Below the pieces are notes generated by a model that was not told the origin of the DNA, searched no databases, and saw only the letters and a list, made by a program, of their open reading frames with translations. From assembly GCA_026418015.1 (NCBI GenBank), contig JAOACE010000008.1, positions 62,001 through 126,000 of the forward strand: a DNA stretch of 64,000 nucleotides. The letters are read 5' to 3'. How positions within the stretch are numbered: the stretch's first letter is position 1; every line of letters begins with the position of its first letter. The position numbers were made by a program, and so were the translations under genes. The DNA is from Leptospiraceae bacterium (GTDB lineage: Bacteria > Spirochaetota > Leptospiria > Leptospirales > Leptonemataceae). This document shows, piece by piece, positions 36,159 to 44,835 of the stretch.

Positions 36159-37831
36159 AATCGAACAATACGATCTTTGGAATCATACTTAAAATATCCA
36201 GAACGATTCAATGGAATTTTTAATTGCTTATATTTTTTATTCTTAGCACCAAAAAAGATTTCTACGTTTGGATATAAAATTTCTTTTACATAAACTCTTG
36301 AATCTATAAATGCTTTATTCGACGATAATAGGAACTCTTTTTGGTTGTTTAAATTCTCTAGTTTTTGTTCTAATTTCTCTTTTGCTAAAACCAACTTTTG
36401 GTAGAAATTTTTGTTTTTTTCGTTTTCTAATTTTTCTGGATGGCTTTCGATAAATTTTTGGTTTTTTAGGATTTCGTCTAATAGTTTTTTATTTTTTTCG
36501 ATTTCTAAGTTGATGGTATTTAGTTCGTTCAACACTTCTGGTAAAATACCTACATAAATTACGGTTGGTGGTTCTGCAATCGATCCTATTCGTTTAGCAA
36601 TCAGTTTTTTTCCGCAAATGGTTCTACCACCTATCAACTCTCCTCTTCCTTGGTAAATATGAATTTCTTCTCCTGCCATTATTTCGGAATGTAGAATCAA
36701 TTCTTCCACATAGATATTTTTTTTTGCACCCACCTCTGAATTCTGTATAAACTTAGCATATACATTTCCTTCTGCAAAAACATAACTATTACCTCTTCCT
36801 AATATCCCACCATAAAGAATGATATCTCCACCAGAAAATATTTTTACATTACTTACAGATTTCTCTACAATTACATCGTCTTTTGCTTTTATCTCGAAAC
36901 CATCCAATACTCTATTTTTAACTCTAACAGTTCCTGTAAAATCTATGTTTCCCGTAGAGAAATCCACATTCTCTATTTCTAAAATTTCTGCTATACTAAT
37001 TTTCGCGTAATCTAACTTTTCTGTAGTATCGATTTTTACTTGACCAGAAATTAACGCATATAGCTTGTTTTCTTTTAATTCGGTATTCTCTCCAGCTTCT
37101 ATCTGTGCAGTTTTTCCTTCTCCACAAGGAATTAAATTACCCAACAAATCTACCCCATCCTTGCCTTTTTCTGGTGGTAAAACCTCTGCTAATAAGTCTC
37201 CTTTGTTGCATACTTGAATCACATTTAAAGCGCGAAAATCTACTTTACCAGAAGCATTTTCTTTTGGTTTCGCACGTGGAAAGGGATCAAAATAAAACTG
37301 AATTCTTCCATCCACACTAGAAACTGGTTCTATCGCTTCTGCAATAAGAAAACGTTTTTTCCAGTCTCCTTCTTCTTTTAATTCTTCGATTTCGCGATTA
37401 GCAATACGGTAGATTAAATCTTCTTTTATGCCAATCTTAACACCTTTTTCTTTTAATGCTTCTATGATATCTTCGAATTCTAACCACTTTCCTTTATAAA
37501 CCGGAGGTACAATTTCTATGTAGGCTTTTCGAAAATCATCACTTAAAATGATTTCGAATTTTGCATCTTCGGATTCTGGTTCTTGCCACTTTCCTATATT
37601 ATACCACTTTCCGTCAGATTTTTTTACTATTTGCTTTACTTGTTCTGGATTAAATTCTATCTGAAATAATTCCAAGCGTTTTGCAACTTCTTCGTAATCT
37701 ACATATTTTCCGTTAAACTTATTTTCTGGTGGAAATACACATAGATAAGCTGAGCCTTCGCGATTTTCGACCAAAAAATAACCATCTTTGTTTTTATCTA
37801 TGCTCTCTACAAATTCTTTAAAATCCACCAT
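36146..37831 (-). CDS. FapA/DUF342 family beta-helix protein
   Basis: A 561-residue protein. The N-terminal half is a poorly conserved alpha/beta region; DLLGNLIPCGEGKTAQIEAGENT begins the FapA block. A right-handed parallel beta-helix follows (DFTGTVRVKNRVLDGFEIKAKDDVIVEKSVSNVKIFSGGDIILYGGILGRGN). A C-terminal coiled coil then spans about 430-510. FapA proteins bear on flagellar or cell-surface assembly. ATG 37831 lies eight bases after the aroA stop and replaces a longer frame that would overlap aroA. Confidence 0.85.
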   Translation of the reverse strand: MVDFKEFVESIDKNKDGYFLVENREGSAYLCVFPPENKFNGKYVDYEEVAKRLELFQIEFNPEQVKQIVKKSDGKWYNIGKWQEPESEDAKFEIILSDDFRKAYIEIVPPVYKGKWLEFEDIIEALKEKGVKIGIKEDLIYRIANREIEELKEEGDWKKRFLIAEAIEPVSSVDGRIQFYFDPFPRAKPKENASGKVDFRALNVIQVCNKGDLLAEVLPPEKGKDGVDLLGNLIPCGEGKTAQIEAGENTELKENKLYALISGQVKIDTTEKLDYAKISIAEILEIENVDFSTGNIDFTGTVRVKNRVLDGFEIKAKDDVIVEKSVSNVKIFSGGDIILYGGILGRGNSYVFAEGNVYAKFIQNSEVGAKKNIYVEELILHSEIMAGEEIHIYQGRGELIGGRTICGKKLIAKRIGSIAEPPTVIYVGILPEVLNELNTINLEIEKNKKLLDEILKNQKFIESHPEKLENEKNKNFYQKLVLAKEKLEQKLENLNNQKEFLLSSNKAFIDSRVYVKEILYPNVEIFFGAKNKKYKQLKIPLNRSGYFKYDSKDRIVRFYSD

Positions 37832-37838
37832 ATTTTTG

Positions 37839-39161
37839 TTATGAATTTCGGCAAATTTTCGAAAAATCAAAGAAATAATCGGGATAGGTTTTACTTACAC
37901 AATTTGGATCGATAATCTCCAAATCTGTTAAAAAGCTTCCCAAAGAAAATGCCATTGCCATGCGATGATCTTTGTAGGTTTCTATTCTCGGTTTGGAAAG
38001 AATTTTTTTCGGTGGATAGACTTTTAATCCATCTTTCTTTTCTTCTACTTCTGCTCCGAATTTCGAAAGTTCATTACACAATCCCTTGATTCTTTCGGAT
38101 TCTTTTACACGCATATTTTCTACGTTATAAATTTGGATGGGAGCATTACTAAAAAGCCCCGTTATAGCTAATGTCATGGCAGCATCTGGCATTGCATTCA
38201 TATCGACGGATATACCATCGATAGACTTTCCTTTTTTTACCGTAATGGAATTTGATTTTGCTTCTACAATACCACCGATTTTTTTTATGATTTCTATATA
38301 CTGAATGTCCCCTTGGATAGAAGATAACCCTAATCCTTTAACAGTTACTGGACCAGATACCAAACCAGCTGTATAAAAATAAGTTGCAGCTGTTGCATCT
38401 CCTTCGATCCAAAATTCTTTTGGAGAACGATACCTTTGCATAGGTATTTTAAAATATTTATAATTTTCATTTAATACATCAACCCCAAAAACCTTCATTA
38501 AATGGATAGTCATATCGATGTAGGGTTTACTTACTACATCATCTAGCACGAAAATTTCTATTTCTTTTTGTGTTAAAGGAGCAGCCAAAAGCAGTGCACT
38601 AATAAATTGGCTAGAAGTTTTACCAGATACAAAAATTTGATTGTTTTTCCATTCGCCAGAGATTATCTTTACAGGTGGTGTTCCCTTTTCTGATGTTATA
38701 ATGTCTACTCCGATTTTCTGTAATGCTTCTACGAGATCAAAAATAGGGCGATTTCGCATTTGATTATTACCGTCTATTACAACTTCGTAAGGTATTTTTT
38801 GTGTTGAAAGAATTGCAACTAATGGTCTTAAAGCAGTACCAGCATTTTCTAGGTTAAAATAATTGGTTTTAAGGTTTAAAATATTACTGCCCTTAATACG
38901 ATAGGTTTTTTCTTTTTCTTTTACACATTCAATTCCCATTAGTGGAAATGTATTTAATAACACTTGAACATCATCCGAATTGGGAACATTATAAATAAGG
39001 GTTTCTTCTGCACAAAAAGAAGCTAAATACAAAACCCGATTAGCAATTGACTTCGAACCGATTACTTCTACTTCTCCTTCGAAACTTTTTATACGGGGTA
39101 GGTATAAAATTTCTTTTTCTCCTTCTTGGAATATTTTAAAGATAGACATACAAAATGCCAT
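37839..39161 (-). CDS. aroA: 3-phosphoshikimate 1-carboxyvinyltransferase (EPSP synthase)
   Basis: AroA joins phosphoenolpyruvate and shikimate-3-phosphate in aromatic amino-acid synthesis. The 440-residue protein has GSKSIANRVLYLASF (S3P and PEP binding), LENAGTALRPLVAIL, NNQMRNRPIFDLVEAL, KTSSQFISALLLAAPL, and near the end RVKESERIKGLCNEL with DHRMAMAFSLG. These are the usual family blocks. ATG 39161 or the in-frame ATG four codons on may be the start. The FapA-like gene follows in the same direction. Confidence 0.94.
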   Translation of the reverse strand: MAFCMSIFKIFQEGEKEILYLPRIKSFEGEVEVIGSKSIANRVLYLASFCAEETLIYNVPNSDDVQVLLNTFPLMGIECVKEKEKTYRIKGSNILNLKTNYFNLENAGTALRPLVAILSTQKIPYEVVIDGNNQMRNRPIFDLVEALQKIGVDIITSEKGTPPVKIISGEWKNNQIFVSGKTSSQFISALLLAAPLTQKEIEIFVLDDVVSKPYIDMTIHLMKVFGVDVLNENYKYFKIPMQRYRSPKEFWIEGDATAATYFYTAGLVSGPVTVKGLGLSSIQGDIQYIEIIKKIGGIVEAKSNSITVKKGKSIDGISVDMNAMPDAAMTLAITGLFSNAPIQIYNVENMRVKESERIKGLCNELSKFGAEVEEKKDGLKVYPPKKILSKPRIETYKDHRMAMAFSLGSFLTDLEIIDPNCVSKTYPDYFFDFSKICRNS

Positions 39162-39179
39162 TTTTTTTTAAATCACATA

Positions 39180-39605
39180 ATGAAAAGAAATAATAAACAA
39201 ATCGAAGAATCAAAAGAAATACAACTAGATTTTACAAAACTTCAACAAGTTGCAAAAATCAAAGAAATCTTACCCGTAGTTGTACAACATGCAATCACCA
39301 AAGAAGTCTTAATGCTTGCATACATTACTCCAGAAGCTTTAAAAAAATCCATCGAACTAAAAAAAGCAGTTTTTTACAGCACGACAAGAAATGAATTATG
39401 GATTAAAGGAGATACATCGGGAAATTATTTAGAACTCCAAGAAATTCGCATAAATTGTGAACAAAATTCTCTGCTTTTTTTGGTAATACCCGTTAACGAT
39501 GGAGTGTGTCATACATTGAAAAAAAACAAAAACGAACACAGAGAAACGTGCTTTTACAGAAAAATAAACAACGATAAATTAGAATTTATCCCAAAATACG
39601 ATTAA
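39180..39605 (+). CDS. hisI: Phosphoribosyl-AMP cyclohydrolase
   Basis: HisI opens the adenine ring of PR-AMP in histidine synthesis, using zinc. The 141-residue protein has LPVVVQHAITKEVLMLAYITPEAL, AVFYSTTRNELWIKGDTSGNYL, and the metal-binding block VNDGVCHTLKK with a further Cys in ETCFYRK. It is a stand-alone HisI, not fused to HisE. The start at ATG 39180 avoids overlap with the divergent aroA start; no other his gene is nearby. Confidence 0.92.
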   Translation: MKRNNKQIEESKEIQLDFTKLQQVAKIKEILPVVVQHAITKEVLMLAYITPEALKKSIELKKAVFYSTTRNELWIKGDTSGNYLELQEIRINCEQNSLLFLVIPVNDGVCHTLKKNKNEHRETCFYRKINNDKLEFIPKYD

Positions 39606-39635
39606 TTTCTTGCAAAATCATGAAAATCTATTTTT

Positions 39636-40607
39636 TTGTATAGTGTGAAGTATCCAGAAACCAAACCAGCACCACCTCCCAAGTGGATGAGGATTCCTTT
39701 AAAATTTGCAATTCCACAAGAATACATCGACGAAAATCGAATTGAACAATGGAATCTTATCGAGACAAAACAAATTGTAAAAAAGAATCAGCTCAATACT
39801 GTTTGCGAAGAGGCTAGTTGTCCGAATTTAAACCATTGCTGGGGATTAGGAACTGCTACTTTTCTTATAATGGGAGATCGATGCACTAGAAGTTGTGGTT
39901 TTTGTGATATAAAAACAGCTAAACCTTTTGCATTAGATCCCACAGAACCTAAACGATTAGCAGAAGCAGTAAAAAAAATGCACTTAAAACATGTTGTAAT
40001 CACCTCTGTGGACAGAGACGATCTTAAAGACTGCGGAAGTAGTCATTTTGCCCAATGCATCATAGAAGTAAAAAAAGAAAATCCTACAACTACCATAGAA
40101 GTTTTAATTCCCGATTTTAAAGGAAGAATTGAAAACCTACAAAAAATTTGGGATGCAAAACCAGAAATAATCAATCATAACATAGAAACAGTTCCTTCGC
40201 TGTATAAGTATATTTGTCCGCAGTCCAATTATAAGATTTCTTTAAAGGTGTTAGAATTATCTTCGAAACAAGGATTTTTAACTAAGACGGGATTAATTGT
40301 TGGTTTAGGCGAAACCATAGAAGAACTAAAAGAAGTTATAGAAGATGCATATAATTCTGGAACACATATATTAACCATTGGACAATATCTACAACCAACC
40401 CCCAAACATGCTCCTTTAAAAAAATATTATTCTCTGCAAGAATTCCAAGAACTAAAAAATTTTGCTTACGAATTGGGATTTTTACATGTAGAATCAGGTC
40501 CCAATGTAAGGTCTTCTTTTCATGCTGGGGTGGGAGTAGAAAAAATGATTGAAAAATTCTATCAATATAAAAAAAATAATGATAATCTTTTTAAAAAAAG
40601 TGTCTAA
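39636..40607 (+). CDS. lipA: Lipoyl synthase
   Basis: LipA inserts two sulfurs in octanoyl groups by radical SAM chemistry. Both clusters are visible in about 320 residues: the auxiliary site CEEASCPNLNHC and the radical SAM site CTRSCGFCD. ITSVDRDDLKDCGSSHF and TGLIVGLGET are family blocks, and the C-terminal Ser of RSSFHAG is the third-ligand serine. The start may be TTG 39636 or GTG 39645; neither has a good ribosome site. lipB is not seen. Confidence 0.94.
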   Translation: MYSVKYPETKPAPPPKWMRIPLKFAIPQEYIDENRIEQWNLIETKQIVKKNQLNTVCEEASCPNLNHCWGLGTATFLIMGDRCTRSCGFCDIKTAKPFALDPTEPKRLAEAVKKMHLKHVVITSVDRDDLKDCGSSHFAQCIIEVKKENPTTTIEVLIPDFKGRIENLQKIWDAKPEIINHNIETVPSLYKYICPQSNYKISLKVLELSSKQGFLTKTGLIVGLGETIEELKEVIEDAYNSGTHILTIGQYLQPTPKHAPLKKYYSLQEFQELKNFAYELGFLHVESGPNVRSSFHAGVGVEKMIEKFYQYKKNNDNLFKKSV

Positions 40608-40628
40608 TATTATAGAAGGAGCAATCTA

Positions 40629-41225
40629 ATGAAGATTATAAAATTATTCATCGCTTTTTGCACACTAATTTTAGTGATCACTTTATGTACAAAAAGTGAT
40701 AATAAAAACAATGATGCAAATGCATTATCTTTACTTGCTAATTTTACCGACAATGGAAATGGTACAATAACAGATGCAAGTGGTAAAATGTGGATGAAGT
40801 GTACTTATGGACAAGTTTGGGATTCTGCAACCAATTTATGTACTGGTACGGGTGGGGGAACAACCTATGGTGCAAAAAGTTTAGCAGCATGTAGTACAGC
40901 TGGTTTATGCTATGATAGTTCAACGTTACTTCTTAATTCCGGTCCAGCATTTGATGCATGTAATGATCTAGTCTTCGCTGGGTATTCCGATTGGAGGCTA
41001 CCTACAAAATACGAATTAGGGGGACTAGCACAAGGATTAGGAACAAGAAATGTGTTTTTATTATCATTTCCTAATACACCGGATGATAAATTTTTTTGGT
41101 CTAGTTCCATGTCCGAAACTGATCCCAAGTTAGCATATTCTGTTAATTTTTCCGAAACAGACTTTGGTAAAGAATATACAAGAACTACAACAACTATTTT
41201 ATATGTCCGATGCATTAGACCATGA
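40629..41225 (+). CDS. DUF1566 lipoprotein
   Basis: A 198-residue surface or periplasmic lipoprotein. The signal (MKIIKLFIAFCTLILVITLC) ends at Cys20. The mature part is a DUF1566 (Lcl C-terminal) domain: FTDNGNGTITDASGKMWMKC, then FDACNDLVFAGYSDWRLPTKYEL, FWSSSMSE, and the end YVRCIRP. This domain is frequent in secreted proteins of leptospires and proteobacteria, with unknown function. AGAAGGAG stands six bases above the ATG, one of the better ribosome sites in the window. Confidence 0.88.
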   Translation: MKIIKLFIAFCTLILVITLCTKSDNKNNDANALSLLANFTDNGNGTITDASGKMWMKCTYGQVWDSATNLCTGTGGGTTYGAKSLAACSTAGLCYDSSTLLLNSGPAFDACNDLVFAGYSDWRLPTKYELGGLAQGLGTRNVFLLSFPNTPDDKFFWSSSMSETDPKLAYSVNFSETDFGKEYTRTTTTILYVRCIRP

Positions 41226-41478
41226 ATTGGTGTTACTAATCTACCACCAACTCCATAAAAATATTTCTAATGTAGAAGATTTAACCGATAAAGATATTAA
41301 GATGATATTGATAAAAACAATACAAGATGTTCTTAAAGATGTAAAAATAGAATTGATAGATTCTAATGAAATAATGCTTATAAAAGAAAACCAAAATGTT
41401 AAAATTTCTTTACAAAAATGGGTTGATAAAATAAAATTGCTTTATCAAAATTATTCGCCTTATTTTGAAGTTAAGTAA
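41203..41478 (+). CDS. Small hypothetical protein
   Basis: A 91-residue soluble protein that I do not recognise. It begins inside the last codons of the DUF1566 gene (MSDALDHELVLLIYHQLHKN) and reads mostly helical, with LTDKDIKMILIKTIQDVLKDVKIEL in the middle. The start at ATG 41203 is chosen over an in-frame TTG 13 codons earlier, which would overlap the DUF1566 gene more. It probably forms an operon with the membrane protein ten bases downstream. Confidence 0.6.
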   Translation: MSDALDHELVLLIYHQLHKNISNVEDLTDKDIKMILIKTIQDVLKDVKIELIDSNEIMLIKENQNVKISLQKWVDKIKLLYQNYSPYFEVK

Positions 41479-41487
41479 AGGTTTTGT

Positions 41488-42096
41488 ATGTTTTTTTTGG
41501 TATGGATCATTCTTTTTTTTATTCTATTTTGGGTAGTTATAGTTGTTTCGTATTGGGAAAAGCTCCTTCGCTCCAAAGATGTATATACGAGAGAAGAGTT
41601 AATTTATTTCCACCAGATTTTTGATATCCAATTAAGAAAAATGAACCCAGAACATAGTATTTTGGGTTATATAATGTTTTCTTTTGGCGTACTAATAGCC
41701 TGGCTTTTAACCCTATTTGGTGGTCTTATTAGTCCAGATACTGGACCAGAGCCAGATTATGCATCGAACGAAATGGCAAATTATTTTTTTCAATCTGCAT
41801 TATTTGTTTTTATGCTACATATTGTATGGCCATCGTTAAAATTCTTTTTAGAAGAACGTTTTGCCCCACAAATTCTGATAGACTTAATGAATCAAGATAA
41901 ACCTTTTTTTACTGGATTATCAATCACTCTTCCTTCGATTTCTCTGGCTTGTTGGGGAATGTATCATCAAATCCATTTTTTATTTATATTGATCAATGGA
42001 GTAATTCTTTTAACCTATTCAGCATATCAAATTCAAAGAGAAAAAGATCATGAGCAAAATCCACAACCTGACGATAAAGAAGAAATAGAGGTATGA
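41488..42096 (+). CDS. Integral membrane protein of unknown function
   Basis: A 202-residue protein with about five hydrophobic helices: residues 2-22, 60-82, 100-117, 147-160 and 165-180. A charged tail (EKDHEQNPQPDDKEEIEV) follows. No family is recognised. AAGG precedes the ATG by six bases. Its stop overlaps the start of the next gene (ATGA), which implies coupled translation with an exported partner. Confidence 0.75.
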   Translation: MFFLVWIILFFILFWVVIVVSYWEKLLRSKDVYTREELIYFHQIFDIQLRKMNPEHSILGYIMFSFGVLIAWLLTLFGGLISPDTGPEPDYASNEMANYFFQSALFVFMLHIVWPSLKFFLEERFAPQILIDLMNQDKPFFTGLSITLPSISLACWGMYHQIHFLFILINGVILLTYSAYQIQREKDHEQNPQPDDKEEIEV

Positions 42097-42761
42097 ATTC
42101 GAAAATATATTCAATGTTTTTAATACTTTTATCGTTTTCAATCTATAGCCAAAACATCAATTTACAAGAATCCGATAAAGTATTTGAACCTGCAAGAGTA
42201 AGACAAGAGGGATTAACAGGATTTTCCGATACTCCTTGGATGACACCATTTAGTCAAATCAAAGATAAATTCAAAACATTAGCAACCACAAACATAAACA
42301 ACGAAAAAATCGAAATCCTTCAGATGGAAAGGAATAAATACATTCTAGTAAAAAGAAATAACATTGTTTATCGATACAATTTTTATAAAACCCCTTACGA
42401 AGTGGTTAAAATAAAAAATCATAACCTACCTTTCGATGAATACGATAAAACTGACGCAGTATTATACCAAGTTCGTGTAATTCTACCATTTATCGATGCT
42501 AAATTACTGGAAGAAAAACTACAAAATGCTTACGGAAAAAAAACCAAATCCACCGTAGACGAAAAAACTCTTCGTGGTGCAGACATCTGGGATTTAGATG
42601 GTGGATACATCTTTCTATGGTATGAACCCTATAACAATAAGGCATTCGCAAGAAGAATAGATTATATCAGTAAAGAAATGTCTAAAAGAATCTTAGAAGA
42701 ATCCAATGACTATTTTGATTCCAAAGAAAAAGAGCTTCTTCGCGATCTAATTGTAAAATGA
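42093..42761 (+). CDS. Exported protein of unknown function
   Basis: A 222-residue protein. The signal peptide is MNSKIYSMFLILLSFSIYSQN, cut near residue 20. The mature protein begins with an acidic helix and a TPWMTPFSQIKDKFKTLATTNI segment resembling the helix that starts many small periplasmic calcium- or substrate-binding domains. Two further alpha/beta stretches follow (LPFIDAKLLEEKLQNAYGKKT). I cannot assign a function. It is coupled to the membrane protein before it. Confidence 0.7.
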   Translation: MNSKIYSMFLILLSFSIYSQNINLQESDKVFEPARVRQEGLTGFSDTPWMTPFSQIKDKFKTLATTNINNEKIEILQMERNKYILVKRNNIVYRYNFYKTPYEVVKIKNHNLPFDEYDKTDAVLYQVRVILPFIDAKLLEEKLQNAYGKKTKSTVDEKTLRGADIWDLDGGYIFLWYEPYNNKAFARRIDYISKEMSKRILEESNDYFDSKEKELLRDLIVK

Positions 42762-42777
42762 TAACAATATATTTATT

Positions 42778-43272
42778 TTATCTATACCATTCATTCTGAA
42801 TTTGATCCGTAGAAATAATACCTTCGATTTGTTTTATGTATTCTTTTTGGTTTTGAAGGGTATTTTCTATTTTGTTCAATTGATCTTCCCCTTTTTCCTG
42901 AATAAATCTTTCTAACTGAAAATAAATTTCTTTCGCTAAGGGTAAATCTGCATTTTTTGAATAACTTTTTGCATATTCATCGTAGAGCATATCTTCGAAA
43001 ATCTCCTGAACCCTACCACCGTATAGTAAATCATTTTCTTTATTGAGGGTTTTTCGCATAGAATTTAACATCATTTTTATGAATAAACTCTGAAATTCCA
43101 AAGAAACATCGTATAGGCGTTTTTTTTCTTTGGGAAGTTTTTCTGGATTTTCTAACCTACGATAATCCATTTTTTCCGAAGGAATTTTCCCCTGTAGATT
43201 TTCGTTCACATTCGAAGACTTCGACGGAATTTGTTTTAAAAAAGGAAAATATTTTTCTATCGAAATATCCAT
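42778..43272 (-). CDS. FlgJ-type flagellar rod-binding protein
   Basis: A 164-residue protein carrying the rod-binding domain found at the N-terminus of FlgJ: LYDVSLEFQSLFIKMMLNSMRKTLNKEN, LYGGRVQEIFEDMLYDEYA, and a LPLAKEIYFQLERF helix. The muramidase domain of proteobacterial FlgJ is absent, as is usual in spirochaetes. It should help assemble the rod of the periplasmic flagellum. No other flagellar gene is in the window. Confidence 0.85.
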   Translation of the reverse strand: MDISIEKYFPFLKQIPSKSSNVNENLQGKIPSEKMDYRRLENPEKLPKEKKRLYDVSLEFQSLFIKMMLNSMRKTLNKENDLLYGGRVQEIFEDMLYDEYAKSYSKNADLPLAKEIYFQLERFIQEKGEDQLNKIENTLQNQKEYIKQIEGIISTDQIQNEWYR

Positions 43273-43395
43273 CTTATTAAACTTTTCGGAAATTTATCGA
43301 TTTTGAATAGTTTTTTTTGTAGTAAAATGGTGATATAATATAGCATTGGGAACGTTTTTATACACAAAAAAAGGTTGAATTTTTTTTTAAGAAAT

Positions 43396-44097
43396 ATGTT
43401 AAATTTTTCTATGTATTCAAAATTTGCTTTTATATTTTTTTCGAGCATTACCTTTTTATTTTCGAATCCTTGGGAAAAGGAAAAACAACAAATGATAGAT
43501 ACGTTAATTCAATACGGAATTCAAGATAAAAATGTACTGGATGCAATGTCGAAAGTTCCTCGTCATGAATTTGTCCCCAAAGCTTATAAATCCTATTCTT
43601 ATGAAGATACCCCCTTGCCTATTGGTTTTGGACAGACCATTTCTCAACCTTACATCGTTGCTTATATGACAGAACAATTAGATGTTAAAAAAAAGGATGT
43701 TGTATTAGAAATTGGTACAGGTAGTGGATATCAAGCTGCGGTTTTATCGTTGTTAGCAAAAGAAATCTACACAATTGAAATTGTTCCAGAATTGTGCGAA
43801 CGTTCCAAAAAAACATTAAAACAATTAGGTTACAATAATGTTTTTGTAATCTGTGGAGATGGTTATAAAGGCTATCCTGACAAAGCTCCTTTTGATAGAA
43901 TTCTTTTAACTGCTGCACCAGAAAAAATTCCCGAAATTCTAATTCAGCAATTAAAGGATAATGGAATCCTTGTTGGACCAGCAGGTAAAATACAAGAATT
44001 ACAGTATCTATATAAAATTCAGAAGATTAATCATAAAATAATCGAAAAAAAATTAATACCCGTACGATTTGTACCTATGGTAAAACCATCAAAATAA
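43396..44097 (+). CDS. pcm: Protein-L-isoaspartate O-methyltransferase, with N-terminal signal-like helix
   Basis: Pcm methylates isoaspartyl residues so that aged proteins can be repaired. The catalytic part is complete: VPRHEFVPKAYKSYSYEDTPLPIGFGQTISQPYIVAYM, motif I VVLEIGTGSGYQAAVL, and the late PVRFVPMV. In front lies a hydrophobic stretch (MYSKFAFIFFSSITFLFSN) that looks like a signal peptide or anchor. Alternative starts are TTG 43375, ATG 43396 and ATG 43411; a run of nine T follows the TTG. All give the signal-like segment. Confidence 0.92.
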   Translation: MLNFSMYSKFAFIFFSSITFLFSNPWEKEKQQMIDTLIQYGIQDKNVLDAMSKVPRHEFVPKAYKSYSYEDTPLPIGFGQTISQPYIVAYMTEQLDVKKKDVVLEIGTGSGYQAAVLSLLAKEIYTIEIVPELCERSKKTLKQLGYNNVFVICGDGYKGYPDKAPFDRILLTAAPEKIPEILIQQLKDNGILVGPAGKIQELQYLYKIQKINHKIIEKKLIPVRFVPMVKPSK

Positions 44098-44107
44098 TGT
44101 TTTTTGA

Positions 44108-44135
44108 TTGACATGAGATTGAGTCTCATTATTAT
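44108..44135 (+). promoter_or_regulatory. bfd-bfr promoter with iron-box-like dyad
   Basis: TTGACA (44108-44113), 16 bases, and TATTAT (44130-44135) form a promoter six bases before the bfd ATG. The spacer is filled exactly by a perfect 6-5-6 dyad, ATGAGA-TTGAG-TCTCAT (44113-44129). The position, the dyad and the downstream iron-storage genes suggest a Fur-type or similar iron repressor. The sequence is only Fur-like. Confidence 0.65.
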
Positions 44136-44141
44136 GTAACC

Positions 44142-44336
44142 ATGTATATTTGTATATGTAAAGGACTAACAGAAAACCACATAGCAAAATCTATCCAAGA
44201 ACTGGAACGATCTTATGGATATGTAAACATAAGTTTGATTCAGAACTATACGGGTGCTGCAACAAAATGCGGCTGTTGTAAAGATCAAATCCAACAATTC
44301 ATCAAAGATTCCCAAAAAATGGTTGTAAAAAAATAA
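44142..44336 (+). CDS. bfd: Bacterioferritin-associated [2Fe-2S] ferredoxin
   Basis: A 64-residue protein with four cysteines in the BFD arrangement: CIC near the N-terminus and CGCC at about residues 45-48. BFD reduces the heme of bacterioferritin to release stored iron. bfr follows 34 bases downstream, the classical pairing. The transcript starts so close that translation is likely leaderless. Confidence 0.9.
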   Translation: MYICICKGLTENHIAKSIQELERSYGYVNISLIQNYTGAATKCGCCKDQIQQFIKDSQKMVVKK

Positions 44337-44370
44337 AATCAATAATATTGACATAGATTAGGAGAATAAA

Positions 44371-44835
44371 ATGAAGGGCGATACAAAACTTATAGAACAT
44401 TTAAACGGTTGTTTGAAAAATGAGCTAACAGCAATCAATCAATACTTTTTGCATGCAAAAATGCTGGATAATTGGGGCATAAAAAAATATGCACATAAAG
44501 AAAGAGAAGAATCCATCGAGGAGATGAAGCATGCAGACAAAATTATCGAAAGAATTTTATTTCTAGAAGGTTTACCCAACCTACAAGATTTAGGTAAACT
44601 AAAAATTGGAGAAAATATAAAAGAAATCATTGAATGTGATCTAAAAGCAGAATATGAATCACGCGAATATTTAATCAAAGTAATTCGATATTGCGAAGAA
44701 ATACAAGATTATGTATCGAGAGAATTACTCGAAGAACTATTAGAGGATACAGAAGACCACATTGACTTTTTAGAAACACAACTTCAACTCATAGAAAAAA
44801 TCGGTATTCAGAATTTTATTCAAAGTTGGGTCTAG
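44371..44835 (+). CDS. bfr: Bacterioferritin
   Basis: A 154-residue iron-storage subunit. Ferroxidase ligands E18, E51, H54, E94 and H130 are present and M52 can bind heme. The ExxH pair that should be E127-x-x-H130 reads T127-E128-D129-H130, so one ligand is altered. Such variants exist in paired bacterioferritins where one subunit favours heme binding, as I recall. AGGAG lies a few bases before the ATG. It converges on the aminotransferase with no gap. Confidence 0.9.
   Translation: MKGDTKLIEHLNGCLKNELTAINQYFLHAKMLDNWGIKKYAHKEREESIEEMKHADKIIERILFLEGLPNLQDLGKLKIGENIKEIIECDLKAEYESREYLIKVIRYCEEIQDYVSRELLEELLEDTEDHIDFLETQLQLIEKIGIQNFIQSWV

Noticed and set aside
43257-43448. 63-codon minus-strand frame upstream of the FlgJ-like gene
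   Set aside because: It covers the control region between two divergent genes, is Lys/Phe-rich and lacks a ribosome site.
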